Shown: piece by piece, positions 25,163 to 35,071 of the stretch
Layout of the letters: every line of letters begins with the position of its first letter
How positions within the stretch are numbered: position 1 is the stretch's first letter
Notes under the pieces: generated by a model
Database searches by the model: none
What the model was told of the DNA's origin: nothing
What the model saw: the letters and a program-made list of their open reading frames with translations, nothing else
Assembly (NCBI RefSeq): GCF_000731315.1
Contig: NZ_HG938354.1
Span: 310,001-374,000 of the forward strand
From: Neorhizobium galegae bv. orientalis str. HAMBI 540
Lineage (GTDB): Bacteria > Pseudomonadota > Alphaproteobacteria > Rhizobiales > Rhizobiaceae
Reading direction: 5' to 3'
Length of the DNA: 64,000 nt
Program-made: the position numbers and the translations under genes

Positions 25163-26277
25163 TTAGCTCTCCGTTGCCGTCAGTGCCGGACGTGCGGCCA
25201 TCGCCTCGAAGGCCGCGAACAGCTTTTCAAGTTTCGGGTTGCGCGGCTCGCGGATATGGTCGGCATCCTGCGCCGGCAGCTCGCGCCAGAAGGCGCAGGC
25301 ATTGGCGTGGCCGTTCGCCTCGATATCGAGCGCCATGCTGACTGTCTGGCATTCCGGACGCGCATGCGGACAGCGCGTGTGCAGCCGACAGCCTGGCGGC
25401 GGAGCGATCGGGCTTGGCAGGTCGCCGTGCAGGCGTGCTGCACGGGACCGGTGCTGGCTCGGCGGTGCGGCGACCGGAATGGCCGACAGCAGCGCGCGCG
25501 TATAGGGATGGCGGGGCGTCGAGAAGATCATCTCGGCGGTGCCGAGCTCGACCACCTTGCCGAGATACATGACAGCGACGCGGTCGGCGATGTGCTTCAC
25601 CACGCCAAGGTCATGGCTGATGAACACAAAGGCGAGGCCAAGCCGCTTCTGCAAATCCTTCAGAAGGTTGAGGACCTGCGCCTGGATCGATACGTCGAGC
25701 GCGGACACTGCCTCGTCGCAGATGATCGCCTTCGGCTCGGAGGCAAGCGCACGCGCAATCACCACGCGCTGGCGCTGGCCGCCGGAAAATTCGTGCGGAT
25801 AACGGTTCGCCTGTTCCGGACGCAGGCCCACCATTTCCAGGAGTTCGGCGACGCGCCTTGCGCGCTGGCCGGAAGGTACGATGTTATGCAGCATCAGCGG
25901 CTCGGCAATCGTCTGGGCGATCGTCATGCGCGGATTGAGCGAGGCATACGGATCCTGGAAGATCAGCTGCACATGCCGGCGCCGCTTGCGCATCACGGCA
26001 TGGCTGACATTGGTGACGTTGTGACCGTCGATGAAGACTTCGCCGGAGGTCGGCTTGATCAGCCGGATCAGCATGCGGCCAAGCGTGGACTTGCCGCAGC
26101 CGGACTCGCCGACGACCGCAAGGGTTTCGCCGGGCATCAAGGAAAAGGTCACGTCGTCGACGGCGCCAACCTCAGCCAGCGGACGACCGAAGACGCTGCG
26201 CTTGACGACGAACTTCTTTCCAAGCCCCCGGACCTCGATGATCGGCGTTCCGGCGGAAGAGGAGGAAACCGGCTTGA

Positions 26278-26281
<4 letters not shown>
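25163..26281 (-). CDS. DppF-type oligopeptide ABC ATPase
   Basis: A 372-residue ATPase with Walker A GESGCGKST, signature FSGGQRQR, Walker B AIICDEAVSALD and the C-terminal oligopeptide/dipeptide domain with a cysteine cluster (PPGCRLHTRCPHARPECQ), known to bind an iron-sulfur cluster in homologues. The ATG at 26281 overlaps the DppD stop (ATGA) and has GGAGGACC upstream; longer readings run back into dppD. The extra C-terminal helix region (about 330-372) is charged and unconserved in appearance. Confidence 0.91.
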
Positions 26282-27318
<1,037 letters not shown>

Positions 27319-27336
27319 CGAAGCTCGATTGCCAAC

Positions 27337-28857
27337 TTATTTCTTACGGCTGACGCCGGTCAGACGGATGATGCCGTCTGGAGCAGGCTTCAGGCCGGTG
27401 ATGTTGGAATTGTGCGCGAAGATCCACTGCGAGTGATAGAGATAGACGAGCGGCAGGTCCTTGAGAAGGATCGCGATCGCCTTGCTGTACTCGACCTTGC
27501 GGGCATTCATGTCGCCGATGGCGCGTGCCTTGGTCAGGATCGTGTCCAGCTCCTTGTTGCAGTAATGCGCGTCGTTGCCGGCAGCGCCGCAGGCAAGCAT
27601 CGGCGTGATGTTGAGATCCGGGTCGACACGGCCGCTCCAGCCGACGAGATGGGACTCGAACTTGCCCTGGCGGGCAATGTCGAGCAGCGTCATCAGTTCG
27701 GTCGGCTTGATCGACACCTTGATGCCGATTTCGGCGACCATGGCCTGGATGAGCTGGGCGACTTGCTGGCGCTCGGCATCGGTCGGAACCAGAAGTTCCA
27801 GATCGACCGTCTTCACGCCGGCTTCGGCCATCTTCTTCTTGGCGGCGTCCAGATCACGAGCCGGAACCGGGAAATTCTTGTCGTAATAAGGGCTGGCCGG
27901 CGGGAAGGGCTGGTTGCCGGTGGTGAACTGGCCTTCGAACACGACGTTGTTGATCGCGTCGCGGTCGATCGCCAGGCTGAAGGCTTCGCGGATCGCGGCC
28001 TTCTTGCCGGCATCGAGGTCGGCGCCTTCGCCGGTGATGTCGAAGGTGATGCCATAATAGCCGAGACCGACGACCGGAGCGACGGCCAAGGCCTTGTCGG
28101 CCTTGACGGCTTCGACGTCGGTTGCCGCGAGACGTTCGATCAGGTCGAGCTGGCCCGAACGCAGGTTGAGAAAGCGGACGTTGGAGTCCGGCATGCCACG
28201 ATAGACGAGCTGGTCGAAATGGTATTGGTCGGCATTGTAGTACTTGTCGAACTTGGCCAGCACGATACGGTCCTGGGTAACACGTTCGACGAACTTGTAG
28301 GGGCCGGAGCAGACCGGGGCGTCGGTGAATTTCTCGCCGAGCGCTTCAGCGGCCTTCGGGCTCACGATCATGCCGGCGCGGTCGCTGAGGGCGGCCAGAA
28401 GCGGAACCGACGGTTCCTTGAGGTTGATCTTGACTGTCAAGGGATCAACCACGTCGACGCTGCTGACGGCGCTGATTTCCGCCTTGCGGCGGGAGATTTT
28501 CATGGTCAGTTCGCGGTCAAGATTGTACTTGATCGCGGCGGCATCCATCTTGGTGCCGTCGTGGAAAACCACGTCGTTGCGCAGCTTGAGCGTCAGCGCG
28601 GTGCTGTCGGCGTTCCATTCCCAGCTGGTGGCCAGCATCGGGATGATCTTGCCCTCGGTGTCGATGTCGACGATCTTGTCGCAGAGCGACTGGAGAACGT
28701 GGCGGCCGACGAAGCTCCAGTTGGAAACCGGGTCGAGCGTATCGGGATCGTCCTGCAGGCCGATTTTCAGAACCGACTGGGCCGCAGCGGGGGCGGCGAT
28801 CGCCGTCATGCCGCTCAGCGCCAGGCCGGCTGCGAGTGCGAGATAAAGTGGTTTCAT
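27337..28857 (-). CDS. Family 5 solute-binding protein (peptide/glutathione-type)
   Basis: A 506-residue DppA/GsiB-type binding protein. A Sec signal peptide (MKPLYLALAAGLALSGMTAIAAPAAAQS) precedes the mature domain, which begins LKIGLQDDPDTLDPVSNWSF. Family landmarks are LRNDVVFHDGTKMDAAAIKYNLDR and VCSGPYKFVERVTQDRIVL. Two ATGs are close together (28863 and 28857). The GAGAGGGA ribosome site is correctly spaced only from the second. A much longer open frame upstream overlaps ggt and was rejected. Lying between ggt and the transporter genes, it probably binds gamma-glutamyl peptides or related compounds (inference). Confidence 0.9.
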   Translation of the reverse strand: MKPLYLALAAGLALSGMTAIAAPAAAQSVLKIGLQDDPDTLDPVSNWSFVGRHVLQSLCDKIVDIDTEGKIIPMLATSWEWNADSTALTLKLRNDVVFHDGTKMDAAAIKYNLDRELTMKISRRKAEISAVSSVDVVDPLTVKINLKEPSVPLLAALSDRAGMIVSPKAAEALGEKFTDAPVCSGPYKFVERVTQDRIVLAKFDKYYNADQYHFDQLVYRGMPDSNVRFLNLRSGQLDLIERLAATDVEAVKADKALAVAPVVGLGYYGITFDITGEGADLDAGKKAAIREAFSLAIDRDAINNVVFEGQFTTGNQPFPPASPYYDKNFPVPARDLDAAKKKMAEAGVKTVDLELLVPTDAERQQVAQLIQAMVAEIGIKVSIKPTELMTLLDIARQGKFESHLVGWSGRVDPDLNITPMLACGAAGNDAHYCNKELDTILTKARAIGDMNARKVEYSKAIAILLKDLPLVYLYHSQWIFAHNSNITGLKPAPDGIIRLTGVSRKK

Positions 28858-28895
28858 CGTCATTCCCTCTCTTGTTTTAAACTCGAATTCGAAGA

Positions 28896-30728
28896 TCAGC
28901 GTGCGACCGCGTATCCCTGCACGCCGCGCGGATTGGAACCGGCCTTCACCAGCTGCGTGTCGCCGTCCATCTCGCGGGCGACGGCGGCCAGCCGGCCTTC
29001 CGACCAGGCGTCGCTGATCGTGATCTTGTGGCCCCGCGCCGCCAGTTCTTCGCGCACCGCTTCCGGAAAGCGCGATTCGAGCGTCACCGCCCCAAAGCTG
29101 ATTTCGCGCGGCCAGAAGGAGCTCGGCAAGTGGTCGGTATGGAAGGAGGGCGCATCGATCGCTTCCTGCAGGTTCATGCCCTTGTGGACGTGGCGCAGGA
29201 ACATGATCAGCTGCCACTGATCCTGCTGGTCGCCGCCGGGCGTGCCGAAAGCCATGTAGGGCTTGCCGTTGCGGAAGGCCGTCGACGGTGTCAGTGTCGT
29301 GCGCGGGCGCACCGACGGCGTCATGGTTGAATTGAAACCCTCCTCGAGCCAGAACATCTGGCCGCGGGTCGTCAGGCTGAATCCCAAGCCCGGAATGACC
29401 GGGCTCGACTGGAACCAGCCGCCGGACGGCGTCGCCGAAACCATGTTGCCCCATTTGTCGACGGCGCTGACCTGCACGGTATCGCCGCGCTGGGCGCCTT
29501 CGCGGGTCAGCGTCGGCTCGCCTTCACGATCGTTCGGCAGTTTGTGTTCGCGCGCCACGGTTGGCTCGCCGCCGCCGAGACCCGGCTGCGCGATGGTACC
29601 GACGGCGCGAAGCGGTGGTACATTGGGATTGCGCCCATCGGGCGACCCGGGGCGGATCTCCATCGAGGCCGTGCCGCCGATCAGCGCGCGGCGGATATCG
29701 GCGTAACCGGAAGACAGGAGGGTCTTCATCGGTACGTCCGGATTGTCACCATACCAGCTATCGCGATCGGCCATGGCAAGCTTGGTCGTTTCGACGATGA
29801 GATGGATGAAATCCGGGCTCATCGGGTCGAGATCGGCGATGTCGGTGCCCTTCAGGATCTGCAGCATCTGCAGGAGCACCGGGCCTTGCGACCACGGTCC
29901 GCATTTGAAGACCTCGTAGTCGCCATAGGTGACGGAGACCGGCTTTTCGATCAGCGGCTTGTAGTCGGCCATGTCCTGGGCGGTGATCAGGCCCTTGTGG
30001 CGGCGGCCCGAAACGTCCCAGACGTTTTCGGTGGCGCAGAATTCCTCGATCCGCTCGGCGATCGGGCCGCGATACCAGAAATCGAGCGCCGCATCGATGC
30101 GCGCTTCGCGGTTCTTGGCAGACTTGGTCTGGTCGATGATGCGCTGATAGACGTCGGCGATCTGCGGATTGCGGAACAGCTTGCCGGATTGCGGTGCTAC
30201 GCCGCCGGGCAGGTAGACTTCCGCCGAGCTCGGCCAATGGGTTTCGAAGAGTTCGCGCATGGAAGCGATGGTGTTGGCGATGCGTGGCACCAGCGGATGG
30301 CCAGTGCGGGCATAATAGATTGCCGGCGCCAGCACGTCTTCGAGTTCGGCCGTGCCGTAGTCGCGCAAGAGCGTCAGCCAGGCACCGAAGGCGCCGGGAA
30401 TGCAGGCCGGCAGCAGGCCGGTGCCGGGAATAATGTCGAGGCCGAGATCCTTGAAATACTTGACCGTCGCCTTGGCCGGCGAGGGGCCTTGGCCGGAAAT
30501 CACGGTCGGCGCCTTGGCGCCGGCCGGCGTGACGATGATCGGCACTTCGCCGGCGGGGCCGTTCAGATGCGGTTCGACGACCTGGAGGACGAAACCAGTG
30601 GCGACCGCCGCATCGAAAGCCGTGTGGCCCTTTTCGAGAATGGACATGCCGACGGCCGAGGCCAGCCAATGGGTGGACGACACGGCGCCAAATGTGCCTC
30701 TGAGTTCCGGTCGCGTCGTGAAGGTCAT
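28896..30728 (-). CDS. ggt: Gamma-glutamyltransferase-family Ntn hydrolase
   Basis: A 610-residue member of the gamma-glutamyltransferase family, first gene of its operon. The self-cleaving threonine is in GDTVQVSAVDKWGNMVSATPSGGW; the small subunit begins there. In E. coli Ggt the cleavage site reads TTHYS, so the residues after the threonine differ. There is no signal peptide at MTFTTRPELRG, unlike periplasmic Ggt, so the enzyme is probably cytosolic. Possible activities are cleavage of imported gamma-glutamyl amides or amide hydrolysis as in family members such as oxamate amidohydrolase HpxW. The ATG at 30728 follows GGGAATCGAT. The adjacent peptide importer supports a role after uptake. 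Confidence 0.8.
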   Translation of the reverse strand: MTFTTRPELRGTFGAVSSTHWLASAVGMSILEKGHTAFDAAVATGFVLQVVEPHLNGPAGEVPIIVTPAGAKAPTVISGQGPSPAKATVKYFKDLGLDIIPGTGLLPACIPGAFGAWLTLLRDYGTAELEDVLAPAIYYARTGHPLVPRIANTIASMRELFETHWPSSAEVYLPGGVAPQSGKLFRNPQIADVYQRIIDQTKSAKNREARIDAALDFWYRGPIAERIEEFCATENVWDVSGRRHKGLITAQDMADYKPLIEKPVSVTYGDYEVFKCGPWSQGPVLLQMLQILKGTDIADLDPMSPDFIHLIVETTKLAMADRDSWYGDNPDVPMKTLLSSGYADIRRALIGGTASMEIRPGSPDGRNPNVPPLRAVGTIAQPGLGGGEPTVAREHKLPNDREGEPTLTREGAQRGDTVQVSAVDKWGNMVSATPSGGWFQSSPVIPGLGFSLTTRGQMFWLEEGFNSTMTPSVRPRTTLTPSTAFRNGKPYMAFGTPGGDQQDQWQLIMFLRHVHKGMNLQEAIDAPSFHTDHLPSSFWPREISFGAVTLESRFPEAVREELAARGHKITISDAWSEGRLAAVAREMDGDTQLVKAGSNPRGVQGYAVAR

Positions 30729-30785
30729 ATCGATTCCCACTCTCTCATCCAGCACGACCTGCGCGCAGACCGCCTCAATGGTGGA

Positions 30786-30801
30786 GACTTGTCGACAAGT
30801 C
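30786..30801. promoter_or_regulatory. 16-bp perfect palindrome, candidate GntR operator
   Basis: GACTTGTCGACAAGTC is a perfect palindrome lying 58 bases before the ggt start in the divergent ggt/gntR region. The TTGT..ACAA core resembles operators of FadR/VanR-type GntR proteins, and the gntR gene lies across the same gap. Confidence 0.55.
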
Positions 30802-30900
30802 AAAGTCACAGAGGCTGAATTATGTACATGCTAACGCTGCAGTCGGCCGCAGGCGCCAACATCTGGCCACTTCCTGTGGACATATTGTATATTCTCTGCC

Positions 30901-30920
30901 CACAATGCAAGCGCATTGTG
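30901..30920. promoter_or_regulatory. Second inverted repeat in the ggt/gntR region
   Basis: CACAATGC and GCATTGTG (8-bp perfect arms, 4-base centre) lie 70 bases upstream of the gntR start and 100 bases from the first palindrome. A second operator or a small hairpin are both possible. Confidence 0.45.
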
Positions 30921-30989
30921 TAACTTACTCATGCTCGCATAATTGAAAGGCGCCTGGCTCTAAGGGACGCTGCTTGGGAAAACAAAGAG

Positions 30990-31694
30990 ATGCTGGACAC
31001 ACCTGCCCCGGGAAAGAAAATTCGCAGCGACGCGATTGCCGAACAGCTTGAAGAAGCGGTGATCAACGGCGAGATCACTGCCGGCTCGCGCCTCGACGAA
31101 ACCTCCATCGCCGCTCAGTTCAATGTCTCGCGCACGCCGGTGCGGGAAGCGCTGCACATCCTGTGCGGGCGCGGCCTTGCCGAGCGCGAGCCTTACAAGG
31201 GCGTGATCGTGACGCAGATCTCGGCCGAGCGGATCGACGAGATGTTCGAGGCCATGGCCGAACTCGAAGCCACTTGCGGGCGCCTTGCCTCCCATCGGAT
31301 GACCATGAGCGAGCGCGCCGAGCTCGAAAGCCTGCACCGGGAGATGAATGCGCTTGCCGAAGAGGGCGATCACGCCGGCTACAACGAGATCAATACCCGT
31401 TTCCACAGCCTTCTGTTCCAGGGCAGCCACAACAGCGACCTGATCGCCGCGGCCCAGACATTGCGGCTGAAGCTTGCGCCGTTCCGCAAATACCAGCTGA
31501 AAGACAAGGGACGCCTGAAGCGTTCCTGCAGCGAGCACCAGCAGATCGTCGACGCGATTCTCGACCAGGACGCCAAGGCGGCGGAAAACGCGCTTCGCCG
31601 GCATCTCGTCTCGGCGGCGCAGGAAGTTCTCGTCAAACGGCAGCGGCAGGAAGATGACGCCGTCGCCAAGATCAATCGTCTCGGAAAGGCATGA
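30990..31694 (+). CDS. FadR-type GntR regulator
   Basis: A 234-residue GntR regulator of the FadR subfamily. A winged helix at about residues 8-75 (AEQLEEAVINGEITAGSRLDETSIAAQFNVSRTPVREALHILCGRGLAEREPYKGVIV) is followed by an all-alpha FCD ligand domain (about 80-215). The FCD metal ligands are plausible in FHSLLFQGSHN and the later CSEHQQIVDAI. The ATG at 30990 is used (AAAGAG upstream). It diverges from ggt and its transporter, so it most likely controls them. Its stop overlaps the start of the next gene (ATGA). Confidence 0.9.
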   Translation: MLDTPAPGKKIRSDAIAEQLEEAVINGEITAGSRLDETSIAAQFNVSRTPVREALHILCGRGLAEREPYKGVIVTQISAERIDEMFEAMAELEATCGRLASHRMTMSERAELESLHREMNALAEEGDHAGYNEINTRFHSLLFQGSHNSDLIAAAQTLRLKLAPFRKYQLKDKGRLKRSCSEHQQIVDAILDQDAKAAENALRRHLVSAAQEVLVKRQRQEDDAVAKINRLGKA

Positions 31695-32086
31695 ATTTCG
31701 AAATGTCCAATACTGATCAAGACGCCATCCGCACCGTCATTGCCGACATGCAGGCGGCGTGGAACCGGGCCGACTTCCACGGCTATATGGCCGGTTTTGC
31801 CAATCCCGACGTCATCTTCGTCTCGCGCGGTCGTATACAAAAGGACTGGCAGGCGACGCTCGAGCATTATATCGCCGATTACGGCGGGTCTCCGGGCTCG
31901 CAAGGCGAGCTCGCCTTCACCAACATCCGCATCGAAATGCTGGCGCCGGATGCGGCCCAGCTGATCAGCGACTACAAGCTGGTCCGGCCGGCCGGCAACC
32001 AGACCGGTGTCAACACCCGGCTGATGCGCAAGCGCGACGGCAAATGGGTGATCGCGCTCAACCACGTCTCGCAAATCGAGAGATAG
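31691..32086 (+). CDS. SnoaL/DUF4440-like small protein coupled to GntR gene
   Basis: A 131-residue protein with the NTF2-like (SnoaL/DUF4440) pattern: an N-terminal helix with IRTVIADMQAAWNRADFHGYMAGFANPDVIFVSRG, a central strand region and the C-terminal RKRDGKWVIALNHVSQIE. These small domains bind or transform small ligands; no specific function can be read. The first ATG at 31691 overlaps the gntR stop (ATGA); an alternative ATG at 31703 is possible. The overlap indicates co-translation with the regulator, so it likely serves the same pathway. Confidence 0.75.
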   Translation: MNFEMSNTDQDAIRTVIADMQAAWNRADFHGYMAGFANPDVIFVSRGRIQKDWQATLEHYIADYGGSPGSQGELAFTNIRIEMLAPDAAQLISDYKLVRPAGNQTGVNTRLMRKRDGKWVIALNHVSQIER

Positions 32087-32124
32087 GCCGGACCTGAGGT
32101 CCGATATCCCGGAGTTTGAGGCAG

Positions 32125-32155
32125 GCCCGGCGCGGGAGGTTTTTCTGCGCCGGGC
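32125..32155. terminator. Stem-loop between convergent genes
   Basis: GCCCGGCGC (32125-32133) and GCGCCGGGC (32147-32155) form a perfect 9-bp stem with a 13-base loop between the SnoaL-like gene and the convergent hydrolase gene. No clear T-run follows either side, so it may be a factor-assisted or bidirectional terminator. Confidence 0.5.
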
Positions 32156-32171
32156 TGTCGTCTCTCAGGAC

Positions 32172-32927
32172 TTATTCGCCAGCCTGCTTGGCTGCCCGTT
32201 CGATGACGTCGGCGACCTTCTCTGGCTGGGAGGCGAAGACGGCGTGGCTTGCCTTGATCTCGGTGATGTCGCTGCCGGCCCGCCGTGCCATGTCCCTTTC
32301 CAGTGCCGGGTTGATGGAGCGGTCTTCGGTGGCGACGATCGACCAGCTCTTCTTGGCGTGCCAGGCCGGATCGCCGACCTTGGCCGAGAAAGCCTCCTTG
32401 GCGGCAAACACCTGGGATCTCGCAAGGAACCGTGCTTCGTCCTTCGGCAGGTCCGCGGCGAAATCGCCGGGGAATGCGGCGGGGTCGATATAGAGATATT
32501 TGCCGTCCTTCGTCTCGCGGATGTTCATGCCGCCGGCCGGCTTGGAGCTTGCGAGGCCGAGCAGGCTTTCGCCCTTGTCGGGCTGGAACGCCGCCACGTA
32601 GACGAGGCCTGCGACATGCGGGCTGTGGCCGGCTTCGGTGATCACCATGCCGCCATAGCTGTGGCCGACGAGCAGGGTCGGGCCGTCCTGCAGGTCCAGC
32701 ACCCGGTTCGTCGCGGCGATATCGTCGGCAAGCGAGGTGATCGGCTGCTGGACGATCGTGACGTTGAAGCCGCGCTTTTCGAGGATTTCGGTCGCCTTGC
32801 GCCAGGTCGAGCCGTCAGCCAGCGCGCCGTGGACGATAACGATGTTCTTGACCTCGGCCGCCTGTGCGGCAAAGGCGATGACGCTGGTGGCGAGGGCAAG
32901 TGCGAAGGTGGAGATACGTCTTTTCAT
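32172..32927 (-). CDS. Secreted alpha/beta hydrolase
   Basis: A 251-residue alpha/beta-hydrolase with a Sec signal peptide (MKRRISTFALALATSVIAFAAQA). The oxyanion region is VIVHGALADGSTW, the nucleophile serine is in GHSYGG (about residue 90), and a late ATEDRSINPALE segment with the closing histidine in KASHAVFASQPEKVADVI completes a plausible triad. It should act in the periplasm as an esterase or lyase on an unknown substrate. The ATG is at 32927. It stands alone between convergent and co-directional neighbours, 48 bases after the dipZ stop on the same strand. Confidence 0.85.
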   Translation of the reverse strand: MKRRISTFALALATSVIAFAAQAAEVKNIVIVHGALADGSTWRKATEILEKRGFNVTIVQQPITSLADDIAATNRVLDLQDGPTLLVGHSYGGMVITEAGHSPHVAGLVYVAAFQPDKGESLLGLASSKPAGGMNIRETKDGKYLYIDPAAFPGDFAADLPKDEARFLARSQVFAAKEAFSAKVGDPAWHAKKSWSIVATEDRSINPALERDMARRAGSDITEIKASHAVFASQPEKVADVIERAAKQAGE

Positions 32928-32975
32928 GAGCTTAATTCCTGTTGGTTGATATAGGATTGCGTTTGGGATGAGGTT

Positions 32976-34751
32976 TCAGCCGAAGGTGAAGGCGTAGGCT
33001 TCGACGCCGGGATCGAGGAAGCGGATCTCGAAATTGCGCGCCTCGACATCGCCGGCCTGACGAACGAGCTGGTAGAGCTTTGTCGCTGTCACCGTGCCGT
33101 TGCCGTCCGCGTCGATATCGGCGCCGTGGTTTATTCCCGGAGGCTTGCCGTCGATCGTCACCTGGAAGCGGACCGGCTTGCCGGCGGCGGGACCGAGGAC
33201 GAGATGCAGATCGCGGGCGCTGAACCGGTAGGCGATGCCGCCGCCCGGCTGGCTAAGCGTTGCCTGTTCCGCGCCGACGGTCCAGGTGCCGGAGAGGCCC
33301 CATTCGTTGAGGCTGGGCTCCTCGACCGAATAGTCGCGGGCGGCGTCGGCGCGCAGGGTTTCCCGGGAGGCGAAGTTGGTCGCGCGCTTGTAGCCGAGAT
33401 AGGTTTCGCCGGAACGGACATTGCGCAGGTCCGGGCTCGTCTCGGCGCCTTTGGCGTCCGGCACGACCGGTGCGGTGGCAGCCGTCTCGCTGCCGGCTTC
33501 GCGCAGCAGGTCCTGGATGGCCTGCTCGGACTGCCGGTAATTGCCTTCGCCGAAGTGATGGTAGCGGATCTGGCCCCTGGCATCGATCAGATATTGGGCG
33601 GGCCAATAGCTGTTTTCGAAGGCGCGCCAGATCTTGTAGTCGTTGTCGATTGCGATCGGGTAGCCGATCTTGAAGTCGCCGACGGCCTTTTTGACATTGT
33701 CGATCTTCTTCTCGAAGGCGAATTCCGGGGCATGCACGCCGATCACCACGAGGCCTTGATCCTTGTACTTTTCGGCCCAGGCGCGGACGTAAGGCACGGT
33801 GCGGATGCAGTTGATGCAGGAATAGGTCCAGAAATCGACGAGCACGACCTTGCCGCGGAGCTGTTCAGCCGTCAGCGCGGCAGAGTTCAGCCACTCGACC
33901 GCGCCGTCGAGCGAAGGCGCACGGCCTTCGACCGGCAGGTTGCTGCGGAACGGCCGGGCGGTATCGGCGGAGGCCACCATCATGCCATTGCTGGCGATTT
34001 CCGAAGGCGATCCGTTTGCGGGCTTGGCGTGGAGCTTGTCGAGCACGGCCTGTTCGAAGGAGGCGGTGCTCGCATAGGACAGACGGGCGAGCAGGCCGGT
34101 ATCGAGGCCGAGCGCGATGGCCGCGACGCCGGCAAGGACGGCGGCACCCAAGACCTGGCGGATTCGTTCGCTGACACCGAGCGAACGCTTCATCCCGGCA
34201 AAGACCTTTCCGCCGACGATGAGCGCAACGGCGAGGGAAGTTGCCGCGCCGGCCGCATAGGCAGCGAGCAGGAATGTCGTTTCAAGGTTCGCGCCCTGCA
34301 GCGCGGCACCGGTCAGGACGAGGCCGAGAATGGGGCCGGCGCAAGGCGCCCAGAGCAGGCCGGTCGCCACGCCGAGGACGACTGAACTTGCTGCGGTCGG
34401 CACCGAACCGGGTTTGCCCGAGGCATTCATGAGCTTGTTGCCGAAATCGACGACCGGCCGGGTGACGAAGCTTGCGACGCGCGGCGAGAGGAGACTGACG
34501 CCGAAAATTGCAAGCAGGATGATGGCGGTGAGCCGGCCGTATTCGTTGGCGTGGACGGCCCAGCTGCCGCCGACGGCTGCAAGCGTGGCGACGAGCGCAA
34601 ACGTGGCGGCCATGCCAATGAGCATCGGCAATGTGCTGCGGACGAACGGCTGTCCGGCGCGCGCAAAGACGAAGGGAAGAATAGGGAGAATACACGGGCT
34701 GAGGATCGTCAGCGCCCCTCCGAGATAGGCAATGATAAGAAGCGTCATCAT
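32976..34751 (-). CDS. dipZ: DipZ-type thiol-disulfide protein (CcdA domain plus thioredoxin domain)
   Basis: A 591-residue membrane fusion protein. Residues 1-225 form a CcdA/DsbD-beta-like multi-span domain with two cysteine-proline signatures (SPCILPILPF and WAPCAGPILG) that relay electrons across the membrane. A periplasmic TlpA-like thioredoxin domain follows with the redox motif CINC in VDFWTYSCINCIRTVP. A C-terminal beta domain (about 455-591) ends with AYAFTFG. It should supply reducing power to periplasmic targets, for example in repair or cytochrome c maturation. Adjacent ATGs at 34751 and 34748 both follow AAAGGAAA. It is divergent from the Tat-exported hydrolase with a motif-rich 320-bp spacer. 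Confidence 0.9.
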   Translation of the reverse strand: MMTLLIIAYLGGALTILSPCILPILPFVFARAGQPFVRSTLPMLIGMAATFALVATLAAVGGSWAVHANEYGRLTAIILLAIFGVSLLSPRVASFVTRPVVDFGNKLMNASGKPGSVPTAASSVVLGVATGLLWAPCAGPILGLVLTGAALQGANLETTFLLAAYAAGAATSLAVALIVGGKVFAGMKRSLGVSERIRQVLGAAVLAGVAAIALGLDTGLLARLSYASTASFEQAVLDKLHAKPANGSPSEIASNGMMVASADTARPFRSNLPVEGRAPSLDGAVEWLNSAALTAEQLRGKVVLVDFWTYSCINCIRTVPYVRAWAEKYKDQGLVVIGVHAPEFAFEKKIDNVKKAVGDFKIGYPIAIDNDYKIWRAFENSYWPAQYLIDARGQIRYHHFGEGNYRQSEQAIQDLLREAGSETAATAPVVPDAKGAETSPDLRNVRSGETYLGYKRATNFASRETLRADAARDYSVEEPSLNEWGLSGTWTVGAEQATLSQPGGGIAYRFSARDLHLVLGPAAGKPVRFQVTIDGKPPGINHGADIDADGNGTVTATKLYQLVRQAGDVEARNFEIRFLDPGVEAYAFTFG

Positions 34752-35071
34752 CGTTTCCTTTGAAACCGGATGTTCGGGTTCTGGGCGGCGATGCGGCTCG
34801 ACCAGCAACGGTGCCAATCTGGTCGGCGCGACGTATCCCGGATGTGTCCGGGTTCGTGGGGAAATGTACCGAAATGTAGAAATTCGCCCGGCGCGCTACA
34901 GAGCGACACAAATCGCCGGGCTCGGCGGGGTCGGCGGCGCCTGAATTGTATCAGAACGTATCCTGGCGATTGGATGCTACATCCGCATTCAAAACCCGCG
35001 GCTCGGGACACATCCGGGATACATGGGTGTCGCTCTCTTCCGATCGTGATCAACACGGAATGGAGAGATCG
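34752..35071. promoter_or_regulatory. Repeat-rich divergent regulatory region (dipZ / exported hydrolase)
   Basis: This 320-bp gap holds no gene but several repeats. A 17-base sequence (GTATCCCGGATGTGTCC, 34833-34849) recurs inverted at 35006-35022. GAAATGTA is repeated in direct orientation at 34861 and 34871, one helical turn apart, as is common for OmpR-type regulators. GGATACGT occurs on the minus strand at 34831-34838 and 34956-34963, TGATACAA at 34946-34953, and GGATACAT on the plus strand at 35017-35024. The response regulator encoded next door is the obvious candidate binder. Confidence 0.6.

Noticed and set aside
28864..29454. N-terminal extension of the family 5 binding protein into ggt
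   Set aside because: The extension is antisense-like, arginine-rich sequence overlapping the ggt gene on the same strand in another frame; the true start with ribosome site and signal peptide is at 28857.
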